From Mycobacterium sp. OAS707 (GTDB taxonomy: Bacteria; Actinomycetota; Actinomycetes; Mycobacteriales; Mycobacteriaceae): a stretch of DNA of 64,000 bases. The position numbers were made by a program, and so were the translations under genes. Positions 9,958 through 19,428 of the stretch are shown piece after piece; the first letter of the stretch is position 1; each line of letters opens with the position of its first letter. The DNA is taken from contig NZ_JADBDS010000001.1 in NCBI RefSeq assembly GCF_014873705.1, positions 806,001-870,000 of the forward strand, written 5' to 3'. Under the pieces are notes generated by a model. That model was given only the letters and a program-made list of their open reading frames with translations, had not been told where the DNA came from and did not search any database.

Positions 9958-10689
9958 TCAGTTGACAATTTGTCCGTCTTTCATGCGGACGACAAGGGTC
10001 GCTTCTTCGGCCACCGTGGGATCGTGCGTGCTGGCGACAACGGTGACGCCGAGCGTGGAACACAGGTCGCGCAGCATGCGCACCACCGTTTCCCCGGTGC
10101 GGTGGTCGAGGTTGGCGGTCGGCTCGTCTGCGAGCACCAGCGTCGGGTTGCTGATCAGCGACCGCGCGATCGCCGTGCGTTGCTGTTCGCCGCCCGACAT
10201 CTTCGTCGGCTGGTGGTGAATCCGATGTCCGAGACCGACGAGCTCGAGCAGTTCGACCGCCCGCTTACGCAACGACTTGCGGTCGTAGGGCTCGAACATG
10301 AGTGGCAGCTCGACGTTTTCAACCGCCGAAAGGAACGGAATCAGGTTGTAGCTCTGAAAGATGAACCCGATGGTGTCGTGCCGCAGCGCCGCGAACTGGC
10401 TCTCGGTCAGCAGTGCGGTGTCGCGACCCGCGAGCTTCACCGTCCCCTTGGTGGGACGGTCGAGGCCGCCGATGATGTTGAGCAACGTCGACTTGCCACT
10501 ACCGCTGGGTCCCATCAGGCAGACGAATTCACCTGGCATCACTTGTAGTTCGGTCGCGACGAGTGCACGGACCACCTCGTCACCGAGTTTGTGCAGCTTC
10601 CATACGTCCGAGATCTCGATGACCGGGGACTGACCGCCGGCCGCGATGGTCGTGTCTGCGGTTTCGTCGAGCTTGTCGATGGTGGTCAT
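9958..10689 (-). CDS. ABC transporter ATPase, MacB/LolD type
   Basis: 243 aa nucleotide-binding protein. Walker A is GPSGSGKST (60-68), the signature MSGGEQQR, Walker B LVLADEPTANLD, with an H-loop in ASTHDPT. This subtype pairs with FtsX-like permeases that extrude substrates or transmit conformational work across the membrane rather than import. It begins 3 nt after the small FtsX gene, and AGGAGG lies inside that gene's end. The two permeases upstream are its likely partners. Confidence 0.93.
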   Translation of the reverse strand: MTTIDKLDETADTTIAAGGQSPVIEISDVWKLHKLGDEVVRALVATELQVMPGEFVCLMGPSGSGKSTLLNIIGGLDRPTKGTVKLAGRDTALLTESQFAALRHDTIGFIFQSYNLIPFLSAVENVELPLMFEPYDRKSLRKRAVELLELVGLGHRIHHQPTKMSGGEQQRTAIARSLISNPTLVLADEPTANLDHRTGETVVRMLRDLCSTLGVTVVASTHDPTVAEEATLVVRMKDGQIVN

Positions 10690-10692
10690 CCC

Positions 10693-11259
10693 TTAACCTC
10701 CTGCGGTCAACGAACGGATCGGCGGGCGCGAGGCGGCGTTCCAGGTGGGCACGATGCTGGTGGCCAGTGCCGCGACGATACTCACGCCGATCGAGATCAC
10801 CGCGCCGAGCGTCAGCCCCTCGACCGACACTCCCGTCGCCACCAAACCGGCTGCGCCAAGCACGATCCCGGTCACAGCGGCGAGCAACGCCCCGACGAGC
10901 GCGCCGAGTATCGCCGCGATCACCGGCTCAACCAGCAATGCGGCTACCACTGGTGTGCGCGGCACGCCGTTGGCGCCGAGCACCCCGAGTTCGCGGGTGC
11001 GGTGAGCGACGGTGCGTGTGGTGGCCACCGCGACCTCGACCACGCCCACGAGCAGAACCGTCACCGCGATCAGCACGACGGCGCGGCCGATCTCGGCCGC
11101 GTGGCCCAATGACGCGGATTGTGCGCGGATTCCGTCGGACATGCCGAACACGATCACCACGAGGAATGCACCCGTCGCTGTCGTGACGACAGGAAGCACC
11201 ATCTCACCGATCCGGCGCCGCGCGGCCAACCACCCGTAGGACAACCCTTTGCGCAACAT
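10693..11259 (-). CDS. Half-size FtsX/MacB-like ABC permease
   Basis: 188 aa. One N-terminal membrane helix (about residues 20-40) is followed almost directly by three C-terminal helices of an FtsX domain; between helices 2 and 3 it has the typical cytosolic RTRELGVLGANGVPRTPV, and it ends SIVPTWNAASRPPIRSL. The large extracytoplasmic domain of MacB/FtsX permeases is missing. The start ATG shares one base with the stop of the full-size permease (TGATG). I read it as the second, reduced half of a heteromeric exporter rather than a broken gene, because the frame, coupling and transmembrane pattern are intact. Confidence 0.8.
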   Translation of the reverse strand: MLRKGLSYGWLAARRRIGEMVLPVVTTATGAFLVVIVFGMSDGIRAQSASLGHAAEIGRAVVLIAVTVLLVGVVEVAVATTRTVAHRTRELGVLGANGVPRTPVVAALLVEPVIAAILGALVGALLAAVTGIVLGAAGLVATGVSVEGLTLGAVISIGVSIVAALATSIVPTWNAASRPPIRSLTAGG

Positions 11260-12356
11260 CACCTGTCCCCCAACAACGAGACCGGACGTTGTTGCAACAA
11301 CCGGTGCACCGGTACCAGGGCGCCGACGATAGCCATTGCCGGGAGGAACGCAGCAACCATGCCGGCCGCCTGCAGCCATGCGATAGGTGTTGCGATACCG
11401 GGGATCACCAGCGCCACAGCGGCTCCTGCGCCGAGGACTCCGACCACATAAGCGGTGACGAACACGATCCCCGACTCGACGAGGAAGAAGTAGAGCACCT
11501 CGTCGGCCAGTCCGATGCTCGACATGATGCCGAATTCGCGTCGTCGCTCCTGCACCGCGGCCAGGAACGACGACACGGCGATCACGAAACCGAGACCGAG
11601 TCCGATCGTCGAAATCAGGCCGAGGGTCGAACTGGTCACCTTGCCGGAGAACAGTGCGGAGAACTTCTGCTCGAACGTGAGCGGTCCTGTGCCCCCGACG
11701 GTGTCGTAGATCAGCCCGTTCCCGGCTGGATCCGGCTTGACCGACGGATCCGATGTCCATGGCAGCCCGACTGTATCGCCGATGATCTGCCCCAGATCGC
11801 GGCGCTTCTGGTCAGCCGCGGGTGCGAAGATCAACCACCAACCCTTGTCGCCGACAACCGAACGGGCAAGAGGAGTGGCGACGATGATCGATTGGCCGCT
11901 GCCAGTGACGTTCACGACGAGGCTCTGGCCGCCGATCACGAGCCGATCGCCCGGGTGCAGATCCAACCGGCCGGCCACCTCTTCTCCCAAAGTTGCTTGG
12001 CCACTTGCGATTTCGTCGCTGCCGCGTAGCGATACCTTGTTGCCGTTGATATCGGTGATGCCCGACGGCACACGGGTCGCGGTCCAGCCTGCGGGAACGC
12101 TGACGCTCGGAGCGGGCCCGTCGGCGACGAGGGCCTGCGCATCGGAGTCGTAGTGCACACCGGCGGCGGGCACCGCCCACAACTGGGCATCGCCCAGCAC
12201 GTCGGTCACCGAATCTGCGCCGGTGATCGCAAAACTCGCCGAGATCGTCCGAACAACCATCACACAGGCGATCGCCAGCGCAATACCGAGCACCGACAGC
12301 ACGAAGCGCTCTGGGCGACGGCGGATGTTGGCAAGCGCGAAGCGGATGAGGCACAT
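11259..12356 (-). CDS. FtsX/MacB-like ABC permease with extracytoplasmic domain
   Basis: 365 aa. Helix 1 (FVLSVLGIALAIACVMVV) is followed by a roughly 190-residue extracytoplasmic MacB-PCD-like region and three C-terminal helices; the cytosolic loop VQERRREFGIMSSIGLA is diagnostic of FtsX permeases. It is the first gene of the five-gene leftward operon: this permease, the half permease, the ATPase, the APC permease and the amine oxidase. I choose ATG 12356, which has GGGGA about 9 nt upstream; a GTG at 12434 without Shine-Dalgarno would add 26 polar residues. The promoter should lie in 12357-12554, where I could not fix it. Confidence 0.85.
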   Translation of the reverse strand: MCLIRFALANIRRRPERFVLSVLGIALAIACVMVVRTISASFAITGADSVTDVLGDAQLWAVPAAGVHYDSDAQALVADGPAPSVSVPAGWTATRVPSGITDINGNKVSLRGSDEIASGQATLGEEVAGRLDLHPGDRLVIGGQSLVVNVTGSGQSIIVATPLARSVVGDKGWWLIFAPAADQKRRDLGQIIGDTVGLPWTSDPSVKPDPAGNGLIYDTVGGTGPLTFEQKFSALFSGKVTSSTLGLISTIGLGLGFVIAVSSFLAAVQERRREFGIMSSIGLADEVLYFFLVESGIVFVTAYVVGVLGAGAAVALVIPGIATPIAWLQAAGMVAAFLPAMAIVGALVPVHRLLQQRPVSLLGDR

Positions 12357-12554
12357 GAAGGTGTTCCCCGACGCGGCGGCTATCGCGGGCGTTCGAACGC
12401 CGGTGGGTGCAGTACTGACCGGGATGGTCTCCACAAAGAGGGATGGTCGGCCTGCAAAGTTTCACCCGTAGCCACGCGCAATGTCGACAGCGTTAACTCG
12501 AACGTGGTGGGGTTACGGCGCGATTGCGCAGGCGCAACGGATTTCGTTGTCTGT

Positions 12555-13319
12555 TCAGCCGCGGCGGCCGATACCCGCCATCATCATCGGCGTGAGCAAT
12601 CGACGATCCTCCTGAAATACGGAGGCCGCGGCTTCGGCTTGCTCGGCCGACAGCAGTCCGGCCTTCACGATGGCTTCGCGCAGGCTTTCAAAGGTCAACC
12701 GAAAGAAATCGAAGCCGGGCGACGCCGAATCGATCAGCCTGGCCCGTCCCTCCCCCCGCATCTCGGTGAGACCGGCAGCTTCCATGTCACTGACTACGCG
12801 CCGTCCGTAGTCACGCTCGAATCCTGCCGTCGTCATGAAGTCGAAGATGACCTCACCGATTTCACTGAATCCGACACTCCCGTCCTCGAATCCGTAGTTG
12901 GTCCAGTCGTAGTCCTCGATGACCATCCACCCGCCGGGCTTCAGCGTGGCGACCAAGCGCTCGAGAATCTGCCTGCGATCGGCGAGATGTTCGAGGACCA
13001 ACCGCGAATGGACGAGGTCGTATTCGGAGGTCGGCAGTTCGTCTTCGCGGAGATCGACGCGGCGCACGGTAATCGAATCGGAAGCCAGCTGCTCGATGAA
13101 GCGGGTGTCGATGTCGATCGCGGTGACATGGGCGCCACGAGACGCCATCCACTCGACCATCGACCCGCCGCCCGCGCCGACCTCGAGGCAGTTCCAGCCG
13201 GCACCGATGCCGAGTTCGTCGAGCAGCGCCTGCGTGCCGGGATCCCAGAGTGCTTCCATGCCGGATAGCCTGGCCCGCTCCTTGCTGAAACCCGGGTCGA
13301 GGACGTAGTCGCGCGTCAT
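12555..13319 (-). CDS. Class I SAM-dependent methyltransferase
   Basis: 254 aa. Motif I CLEVGAGGGSMVEWMA is at about residues 44-59; AIDIDTRFIEQL and the acidic block YDLVHSRLVLEHLADR follow, as in UbiE/Methyltransf_25 types. A C-terminal helical part (after about 170) is specific to a mycobacterial subfamily whose substrate I do not know. The ATG overlaps the amidase stop (ATGA), so it is co-translated with amiC. The earlier in-frame start would lie inside the amidase gene and is not preferred. Confidence 0.82.
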   Translation of the reverse strand: MTRDYVLDPGFSKERARLSGMEALWDPGTQALLDELGIGAGWNCLEVGAGGGSMVEWMASRGAHVTAIDIDTRFIEQLASDSITVRRVDLREDELPTSEYDLVHSRLVLEHLADRRQILERLVATLKPGGWMVIEDYDWTNYGFEDGSVGFSEIGEVIFDFMTTAGFERDYGRRVVSDMEAAGLTEMRGEGRARLIDSASPGFDFFRLTFESLREAIVKAGLLSAEQAEAAASVFQEDRRLLTPMMMAGIGRRG

Positions 13320-14722
13320 GCCTGGATTCTGGCCCAGGGCCGCGCCTCCTCGAGTTCGTATGCCAATTCCAGCAGCCGGGATTCTCCGCCCCACACCGTG
13401 GACAGCATCATGCCGACCGGCAGGCCCGACGCGGATTCCCCGAGCGGAAGCGAGATCGCCGGGTCGCCGGTGGCGTTCTGGAACGGTGTGAAGGCTGCCC
13501 AGTCGATGAGTCGATCCATGACCTGTTCGTAGTCGGCCGTCGGATCGAGATGGCCGATACGCGGAGTCACCTCCGCCAGCGTCGGCAACAGAAGCGCGTC
13601 GTAGGTGCCCGACAATCCCTGTGTGATCCGGCGCGACGCTGCCAGCCTTCGAATGGCGAGCGGCATCCTGTGCAGGTTGCGGGTCGCGCCTCGCTCCAAC
13701 CCGAGCGTCAGGTTGTCGAGCCGCGTGCGATCGAAACTGGGCCCGAACATGCGGCGGCCGCCACGCACCACCGCCAAAGCCAAGAACATCCAGTACAGAT
13801 GGAAGTCATCCTTGAACCGCGCAGGCACCGGATTGTCGATTTCGGTCACCTTGTGGCCGAGCTCCTCGAGCAGCGCCGCCGTCTTGAGGGTGATCTCGCG
13901 GATCTCCGGGCTGGCCTCTCGCAGAATCGATTTGGTGCAGAACGCGATGTGCAACCGTTGTGCGCCGGGTCCGCCGACATCGCCAATCGGACGCAATTTG
14001 GCGTTGCGGTACGCTCGCTCGGCCTCGCGAAAGAACGCGGCGGTATCACGCACCGAGCGCGTCACCACTCCATTGGCGACGAGGTGCAGCGGCATCCGCG
14101 CGGTCTCTTTGTCCAACGGAAGGCGGCCGCGGGTCGGCTTCAGACCAACTAATCCGTTGCAGGAGGCGGGAATTCGAATAGAACCGCCGCCGTCGTTCGC
14201 GTGGGCGATCGGCACCACGCCGGCAGCCACGAAAGCGGCCGAACCTGACGACGACGCTCCGGCTGTGTATTCCGGGTTCCACGGATTGCGCACCGGGCCG
14301 ATCCGAGGATGCTCAGCTGAGCCGCTGAAGCCGAACTCCGACATCTGCGTCTTGCCGAGCGGTACCAGACCGGTACTCAAGAACACGCGCGCCCACGCGC
14401 CATCGGACGGCAGCGGTCGCGGCTCCCATGCGTCGGTGCCCTGCATTGTCGGCATGCCGCCGACAGCGACGTTGTCCTTGATGAACGACGGCACCCCGTC
14501 GAAGTAACCGCCATACGGTCGCCGCGCTTCGGCCCTGGCCCGCGCACGGTCGTATGCCTCGTATGCGAGACCGTTGAGCGTCGGGTTGACCATTTCGGTG
14601 CGGACGATGGCGGCCTCGACCAACTCGCGCGGCGACACCTCGCCGCCGCGCAACTTCTCGACAAGGCCGACAGCATCGTGGTCACCGAGGGCGTCGTCGC
14701 CGAAGGCGTGAATGCGGTTCAT
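13316..14722 (-). CDS. amiC: Amidase AmiC
   Basis: Amidase-signature hydrolase of 468 aa, splitting an aliphatic or aromatic amide to acid and ammonia. The Ser-cisSer-Lys triad can be placed: K82 in SFIKDNVAV, S157 in GASSSGSAAF, S181 in DGGGSIRIP. The start ATG is at 14722. Its place next to tsf-rpsB matches amiC (Rv2888c) in M. tuberculosis. The downstream methyltransferase overlaps by 4 nt, which may mean the two act on the same metabolite. Confidence 0.9.
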   Translation of the reverse strand: MNRIHAFGDDALGDHDAVGLVEKLRGGEVSPRELVEAAIVRTEMVNPTLNGLAYEAYDRARARAEARRPYGGYFDGVPSFIKDNVAVGGMPTMQGTDAWEPRPLPSDGAWARVFLSTGLVPLGKTQMSEFGFSGSAEHPRIGPVRNPWNPEYTAGASSSGSAAFVAAGVVPIAHANDGGGSIRIPASCNGLVGLKPTRGRLPLDKETARMPLHLVANGVVTRSVRDTAAFFREAERAYRNAKLRPIGDVGGPGAQRLHIAFCTKSILREASPEIREITLKTAALLEELGHKVTEIDNPVPARFKDDFHLYWMFLALAVVRGGRRMFGPSFDRTRLDNLTLGLERGATRNLHRMPLAIRRLAASRRITQGLSGTYDALLLPTLAEVTPRIGHLDPTADYEQVMDRLIDWAAFTPFQNATGDPAISLPLGESASGLPVGMMLSTVWGGESRLLELAYELEEARPWARIQA

Positions 14723-14768
14723 GCCCAGACGGTACCAAGTCGTACCGCGTCTGTGGTTGCCGACGCAA

Positions 14769-14795
14769 AAGGCCCCCGGGAATCCCGGGGGCCTT
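14769..14795 (-). terminator. Strong terminator after rpsB-tsf
   Basis: Perfect 12-bp stem, AAGGCCCCCGGG (14769-14780) with CCCGGGGGCCTT (14784-14795), and a 3-nt loop. Read leftward the stem is followed by TTTTGC. It lies 18 nt past the tsf stop and before the amiC start, so it ends the ribosomal operon and insulates amiC. Confidence 0.88.
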
Positions 14796-14813
14796 CGCGT
14801 GGGCGTGCGGCGA

Positions 14814-15629
14814 CTAAGCCTGGCCGACCTCGAACCGGACGAACCGGGTCACGGTCACACCGGCCTCGTCGAGCAGCGCCTTGACAGTCTTCTTGTTATC
14901 GGACACCGACGGCTGGTCGAGCAGCACGACGTCCTTGTAGAAGCCGGTCACGCGACCCTCGACGATCTTGGCCAGCGCCTGCTCGGGCTTGCCCTCGTTA
15001 CGGGCGGTCTCCTCTGCGATGCGGCGCTCGTTGGCGACGACATCCTCCGGAACGTCCTCACGCGTCAGGTACTTGGCCTTCAGCGCGGCAATCTGCAGGG
15101 CGACCGCGTGCGCGGCCTCCTTGTCAGAGCCTTCGTACTCGACGAGGACACCCACGGCGGGCGGCAGATCAGACGCCCGCTTGTGCAGGTAGGCCTCGAC
15201 CGTGCCGTCGAAGTACGCGACCCGGCGCAGTTCCAGCTTCTCGCCGATCTTCGCGGACAGGTCGGCGATGACCTGCTCGACGGTGGTATCACCGACCTTG
15301 GCGGCCTTCAGCGCGTCGATGTCGGTCGCCTTGGCGGCAGCAGCCGCCGCGACGATCTGATCGGCGACCGTCTGGAATTCGGCGTTCTTCGCGACGAAGT
15401 CGGTCTCGGAGTTCAGCTCGATCAGCGCGCCGTCCTTGGCGGCAACCAGGCCCTCGGCGGTTGCGCGCTCGGCACGCTTGCCGACGTCCTTGGCGCCCTT
15501 GATGCGCAGCAGTTCGACGGCCTTGTCGAAATCGCCGTCGGCATCAACCAGCGCGTTCTTGGAGTCGAGCATGCCGGCGCCGGTCAGCTCCCGAAGTCGC
15601 TTGACGTCGGCAGCGGTGTAGTTAGCCAA
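14814..15629 (-). CDS. tsf: Elongation factor Ts
   Basis: Guanine-nucleotide exchange factor for EF-Tu. 271 aa, typical for mycobacteria. The N-terminal UBA-like domain (1-50, [19 protein letters not shown]) and the TDFVAKN motif (76-82) that contacts EF-Tu are present. It follows rpsB by 16 nt and is closed by the hairpin at 14769-14795. Confidence 0.97.
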   Translation of the reverse strand: MANYTAADVKRLRELTGAGMLDSKNALVDADGDFDKAVELLRIKGAKDVGKRAERATAEGLVAAKDGALIELNSETDFVAKNAEFQTVADQIVAAAAAAKATDIDALKAAKVGDTTVEQVIADLSAKIGEKLELRRVAYFDGTVEAYLHKRASDLPPAVGVLVEYEGSDKEAAHAVALQIAALKAKYLTREDVPEDVVANERRIAEETARNEGKPEQALAKIVEGRVTGFYKDVVLLDQPSVSDNKKTVKALLDEAGVTVTRFVRFEVGQA

Positions 15630-15645
15630 TGTTCAGCCTTTCCTA

Positions 15646-16476
15646 CTAAGCGTCTGTGGTGGGTTCAGTTTGGGTGCCCGCCCCGGCCGTCTCCGTCGAC
15701 GCCGTGGCACCGGCCAGCAGCTCCTGCTCCCACTCGGCGAGCGGTTCGGCGCCCTCGGTCTCGGCCTCGCCGTCGCCCTTGCCGACGCCGGCACGGGCCT
15801 GCAGGCCCTCGGCGACCGCGGACGCGACGACCTTGGTCAGCAGCGCGGCCGAGCGGATCGCGTCGTCGTTGCCCGGGATCGGGTAGTCGACGAGGTCCGG
15901 GTCGCAGTTGGTGTCGAGGATCGCGATGACGGGGATACCCAGCTTGCGGGCTTCACCGACGGCAATGTGCTCCTTGTTGGTGTCGACGACCCAGACGGCC
16001 GAGGGCACCTTCTGCATGTCCCGGATACCGCCGAGGCTGCGCTCGAGCTTGTTCTTCTCGCGGGTCAGCATCAGGATTTCCTTCTTGGTGCGACCCTCGA
16101 AACCACCGGTCTGCTCCATCGCCTCGAGTTCCTTGAGGCGCTGCAGCCGCTTGTGCACGGTGGAGAAGTTGGTGAGCATGCCGCCCAGCCAGCGCTGGTT
16201 CACGTAGGGCATGCCGACGCGGGTCGCCTCTTCGGCGATGGATTCCTGCGCCTGCTTCTTGGTGCCGACGAACATGATGCTGCCGCCGTGGGCAACAGTC
16301 TCCTTGACGAACTCGTACGCCTTGTCGATGTAGGTCAGCGTCTGCTGCAGATCGATGATGTAGATGCCGTTGCGGTCGGTGAAGATGAACCGCTTCATCT
16401 TGGGATTCCAGCGACGGGTCTGGTGCCCGAAGTGGGTGCCGCTGTCCAGCAGCTGTTTCATGGTCACTACGGCCAT
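15646..16476 (-). CDS. rpsB: 30S ribosomal protein S2
   Basis: 276 aa S2 protein with a long acidic, threonine/alanine-rich C-terminal tail usual in mycobacteria. Conserved blocks include [20 protein letters not shown] at the start, [11 protein letters not shown] and [16 protein letters not shown]. The start ATG 16476 has AGAGG upstream (minus strand). It heads the rpsB-tsf operon behind a long structured leader. Confidence 0.97.
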   Translation of the reverse strand: MAVVTMKQLLDSGTHFGHQTRRWNPKMKRFIFTDRNGIYIIDLQQTLTYIDKAYEFVKETVAHGGSIMFVGTKKQAQESIAEEATRVGMPYVNQRWLGGMLTNFSTVHKRLQRLKELEAMEQTGGFEGRTKKEILMLTREKNKLERSLGGIRDMQKVPSAVWVVDTNKEHIAVGEARKLGIPVIAILDTNCDPDLVDYPIPGNDDAIRSAALLTKVVASAVAEGLQARAGVGKGDGEAETEGAEPLAEWEQELLAGATASTETAGAGTQTEPTTDA

Positions 16477-16660
16477 GGGTTTATGCCTCTTTTGTTGTCG
16501 GTTGTCGCGCAGCGCCGGGTGGCGCCGAGCCCTGGTGTCTGCGGGATGCCGAACCCGTCCTGAGTACGGGACCGACGGCATCCGGATATGACCGCCATTG
16601 GGTGGCCATGGGTAGACACGCGAAGTCAGCCCGCGCGAGCGAGCTGCGATTAGGAGTTTA
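16477..16660 (-). promoter_or_regulatory. rpsB 5' leader with nested hairpin
   Basis: The roughly 280 bp between rpsB and the divergent M23 gene carries no gene. In the rpsB leader an 8-bp outer stem (GGATGCCG 16544-16551 with CGGCATCC 16576-16583) encloses a 5-bp inner stem (CCCGT 16554-16558 with ACGGG 16566-16570). A further small stem GCGCC/GGCGC lies at 16512-16525. S2 autoregulates through its own leader in other bacteria, so this is a candidate S2-binding structure. The promoter is not fixed; TAAACT near 16655 on the minus strand is a possible -10. Confidence 0.4.
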
Positions 16661-16758
16661 CACGCTGGACAGGGGTGCTTTTTCCACACTCCGGTCGCTA
16701 TCCACAGTTTGGCGATCAGGGCTGGATTTCTTCTGGGTTGGCGCGCTGAGCTGGGAGT

Positions 16759-17247
16759 ATGCGGTTTCTGGCGGTGTTGTCGGCGATGGTCTTGCTATGC
16801 GCACCGGCGGTCCGGGCCGACGACGGCAGGCTGGACTGGCCGCTGCGGCCGCGACCAGCCGTGCTGCGGGTATTCGACGCGCCGTCGCCGAACTGGAACC
16901 GCGGCCACCGCGGCGTCGACCTCGCAGGGGTCGCCGGCCGGCCGGTGTACGCCGCCGCAGCGGGCACGGTGGTGTTCGCCAGTGAGCTTGCCGGGCGGAC
17001 GCTGGTGTCGATCGCGCACCCCGGCGGGCTGCGGACCACCTACGAACCGGTGCGGCCCGCGGTGCGCGCCGGGCAGCTCGTCGAGGCGGGCACCGTGATC
17101 GGCGAGCTGCTGGCCGGCCACGCCGGTTGCTCGGCCGCGGCATGTCTGCACTGGGGCGCGATGTGGGGCGCGGCATCGCGGGCCGATTACGTCGACCCGC
17201 TTGGCCTGCTGGCCAGCACCGAGATCCGACTCAAACCGCTGGGCTAG
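16759..17247 (+). CDS. Secreted M23-like peptidase family protein
   Basis: 162 aa with a signal peptide (about 1-20, cleaved after AVRA). The M23/LytM fold is recognisable: zinc ligands H50 and D54 in HRGVDLAG, then [15 protein letters not shown]. The usual HxH motif, however, reads C129-L-H131 (ACLHWG), so the first, catalytic histidine is cysteine; C124 and C129 might form a disulfide. It is shorter than typical mycobacterial homologues. It corresponds in position to Rv2891. The role is in envelope remodelling or, if the site is dead, in activating or binding. Confidence 0.82.
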   Translation: MRFLAVLSAMVLLCAPAVRADDGRLDWPLRPRPAVLRVFDAPSPNWNRGHRGVDLAGVAGRPVYAAAAGTVVFASELAGRTLVSIAHPGGLRTTYEPVRPAVRAGQLVEAGTVIGELLAGHAGCSAAACLHWGAMWGAASRADYVDPLGLLASTEIRLKPLG

Positions 17248-17299
17248 GCGATTCGGCGCGCCAATCCACGCTCAGCGACGGTTTGCGCGCCGAAATCGC
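17248..17299. terminator. Inverted repeat filling the gap between convergent genes
   Basis: GCGATTCGGCGCGC (17248-17261) pairs with GCGCGCCGAAATCGC (17285-17299), with one bulged base and a 23-nt loop. The arms begin right after the M23 stop and end right before the xerC stop, so the hairpin occupies the whole intergenic gap. It is a probable bidirectional terminator. Confidence 0.6.
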
Positions 17300-18202
17300 T
17301 CAGGCCCGAGGGTGCGCCTGGTCGTGCACCGCGCGCAGGCGCGCCACCGTCACATGGGTGTACAGCTGCGTGGTGGCCAGCGTCGAATGACCGAGCAGTT
17401 CCTGCACGACGCGCAGGTCCGCCCCACCCTCGAGCAGATGCGTTGCGGCGCTGTGCCGCAACCCATGTGGACCGATGTCGGGCGCGCCGTCGACCGCGGT
17501 CATCGTCTGGTGAACCACAGTGCGCGCCTGTCGCGGATCCAGTCGACGGCCGCGCGCACCCAACAGCAGCGCAGGCCCCGAATCGGAGGTCGCCAGCGCG
17601 GGCCGTCCATTGGACAGCCACGCCGTCAACGCCGCCTGCGCCGGTTCGCCGAACGGCACGGTCCGCTGCTTGTTGCCCTTGCCGAGAACGCGCAGCAGCC
17701 GCCGGGGCCGGTCGATGTCATCGATGTCGAGTCCGCACAGCTCACTGACGCGAATCCCGGTGGCGTACAACAACTCAACGATCAACTGGTCACGCAAGGC
17801 AAGCGGATCGCCTTGCTGCGCACCGGATTTCGCCGCAACCATGGCGTCCAGCGCCTGATCCTGCCTCAACACGGAAGGCAACGTCCGTCGCGCCTTGGGC
17901 GTCTGCAACCGGGTCGCGGGATCAGTCGCCATCAGGCCGCGGCGCGTGGCCCACTTCGTGAAGGTCTTGACGGCCGACGTCCGCCGCGCCAGCGTGGTGC
18001 GCGCGGCGCCTGCCGACGCCTGGGCCGCGAGCCAGGACCGAAGGATCGGCAGGCTCAGCCCGTCCAGTCCGGTGCCGGGAACCCGTTCGGAGAGAAAGTC
18101 GAACAGCGAGCGAAGGTCGCCCAGATACGCCCGACGCGTGTGGTCGGAGCGGCCGCGCTGCAGCGCGAGATACTCGTCGAACTCTTCGAGAACCGCGTCC
18201 AC
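17300..18202 (-). CDS. xerC: Tyrosine recombinase XerC
   Basis: Site-specific recombinase that with XerD resolves chromosome dimers at dif. 300 aa with the N-terminal core-binding domain (1-105) and catalytic domain. All catalytic residues are visible: R151 (TGIRVSEL), K175 (GKGNKQR), H246 and R249 (HGLRHS), H272 (GHSTLATTQ) and the nucleophile Y281. The position matches Rv2894c, so this is the housekeeping Xer and not a phage integrase. No dif site was recognised. Confidence 0.94.
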   Translation of the reverse strand: MDAVLEEFDEYLALQRGRSDHTRRAYLGDLRSLFDFLSERVPGTGLDGLSLPILRSWLAAQASAGAARTTLARRTSAVKTFTKWATRRGLMATDPATRLQTPKARRTLPSVLRQDQALDAMVAAKSGAQQGDPLALRDQLIVELLYATGIRVSELCGLDIDDIDRPRRLLRVLGKGNKQRTVPFGEPAQAALTAWLSNGRPALATSDSGPALLLGARGRRLDPRQARTVVHQTMTAVDGAPDIGPHGLRHSAATHLLEGGADLRVVQELLGHSTLATTQLYTHVTVARLRAVHDQAHPRA

Positions 18203-18234
18203 TCCCCTACCGTCGCAGACGCCGGCGCCCTGTC

Positions 18235-19395
18235 TCAGGTGACGCGCCGCAGCACGTCTGGCGTCAGATCCTTCAGGGTCGGATAACCGTCGACGGCCAT
18301 GATGAGGTCCGTCTCGGCTAACAGCGAGCGCAGCACGTGCACAACCCCGTCCTCGCCGCCGATGGCCAGCCCGAATGCGTAGGGGCGACCAATACCCACG
18401 GCCGTGGCGCCCAGCGCCAGCGCCTTGACGATGTCGGCGCCGCTGCGAATGCCGGAATCGAAAAGCACCGGCAGGCCGTCGGCCGCCGCCACCACATCTG
18501 GCAGGCAGTCGATGGCCGGAATGCCGCCGTTGGCCTGACGTCCGCCGTGGTTCGAGCAGTAGATGCCGTCAACGCCGCCGTCCCTCGCGCGTCGCGCGTC
18601 GTCGGGATGACAGATGCCCTTCACGATCAGTGGCAGCTCCGTCAGGGATCGCAGCCATGGCAGGTCGTCCCATGTCAGCGGATTGCCGAAGACCGAAACC
18701 CAGCGCAGCACTGCGGCTTGTGGATTCTCTTCTGGTGTTTGTTGCAGGCTGGCGCGAAACACCGGATCGCTGGTGTAGTTCGCGAGACAGCGGCCGCGCA
18801 GCTGCGGGAAGTTCGATGTCGACAAGTCACGTGGTCGCCAACCCGGCACCCAGGTGTCCAGCGTGACGATGATGCCCTTGTAGCCGGCGGCCTCAGCACG
18901 CGCGACCAGGCTTGCGGCCAATTCGCGATCGGTCGGCGTGTACAGCTGGAAAAAGCCTGGGGTGTCACCGAATTCGGCGGCGATGTCCTCCATCGGGTCC
19001 TCGGTCAGCGTCGAAATGACCATCGGCACACCGGTGCGCGCGGCGGCTCGGGCTGCGGCCAGGTCGCCGTGGCCGTCTTGCGTGCAGATGCCGGTGACGC
19101 CGATCGGCGCCATGAAGACAGGCGACGGCAGCGTCAGACCGAATGCCTCGACCGACAGGTCACGCTCGCGGTGGGCGTTGAACATCCGCGGCATCACGCC
19201 CCAGTTGTCGAAGGCGGTGCGATTCACTCGCTGGGTGCGTTCGTCGCCCGCGCCGCCTGCCACATACGACCAGATCGACGGCGGCATCGCCGCTTGCGCC
19301 TTCGCCTCCCATTCCGCGTAGGCCATCGGGAGCGACGGCACGATGCCGGACAAGCCCTGCAGGTAGATCTCGAACTGGTAATCGCCGAATGCCAT
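18235..19395 (-). CDS. Lactate 2-monooxygenase-like FMN enzyme
   Basis: 386 aa alpha-hydroxy-acid oxidising flavoprotein with a TIM barrel. It starts [20 protein letters not shown], very like the mycobacterial lactate 2-monooxygenase that turns L-lactate into acetate and CO2. Active-site blocks include [21 protein letters not shown], the lysine in LPLIVKGI, the catalytic histidine in SNHGGRQ, and DSGIRSG in the phosphate site. Lactate dehydrogenase or a mycofactocin MftD-like enzyme are alternatives, but no mycofactocin genes are adjacent. It is followed by xerC 32 nt later. Confidence 0.82.
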   Translation of the reverse strand: MAFGDYQFEIYLQGLSGIVPSLPMAYAEWEAKAQAAMPPSIWSYVAGGAGDERTQRVNRTAFDNWGVMPRMFNAHRERDLSVEAFGLTLPSPVFMAPIGVTGICTQDGHGDLAAARAAARTGVPMVISTLTEDPMEDIAAEFGDTPGFFQLYTPTDRELAASLVARAEAAGYKGIIVTLDTWVPGWRPRDLSTSNFPQLRGRCLANYTSDPVFRASLQQTPEENPQAAVLRWVSVFGNPLTWDDLPWLRSLTELPLIVKGICHPDDARRARDGGVDGIYCSNHGGRQANGGIPAIDCLPDVVAAADGLPVLFDSGIRSGADIVKALALGATAVGIGRPYAFGLAIGGEDGVVHVLRSLLAETDLIMAVDGYPTLKDLTPDVLRRVT

Positions 19396-19428
19396 CCGCC
19401 TAGCGTGCCAGCCCGCCGCGGGCGATGG

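Noticed and set aside
17300..18202. XerC considered as a phage or island integrase
   Set aside because: It is in the conserved chromosomal position, has normal XerC length, and no att repeats or tRNA are adjacent.
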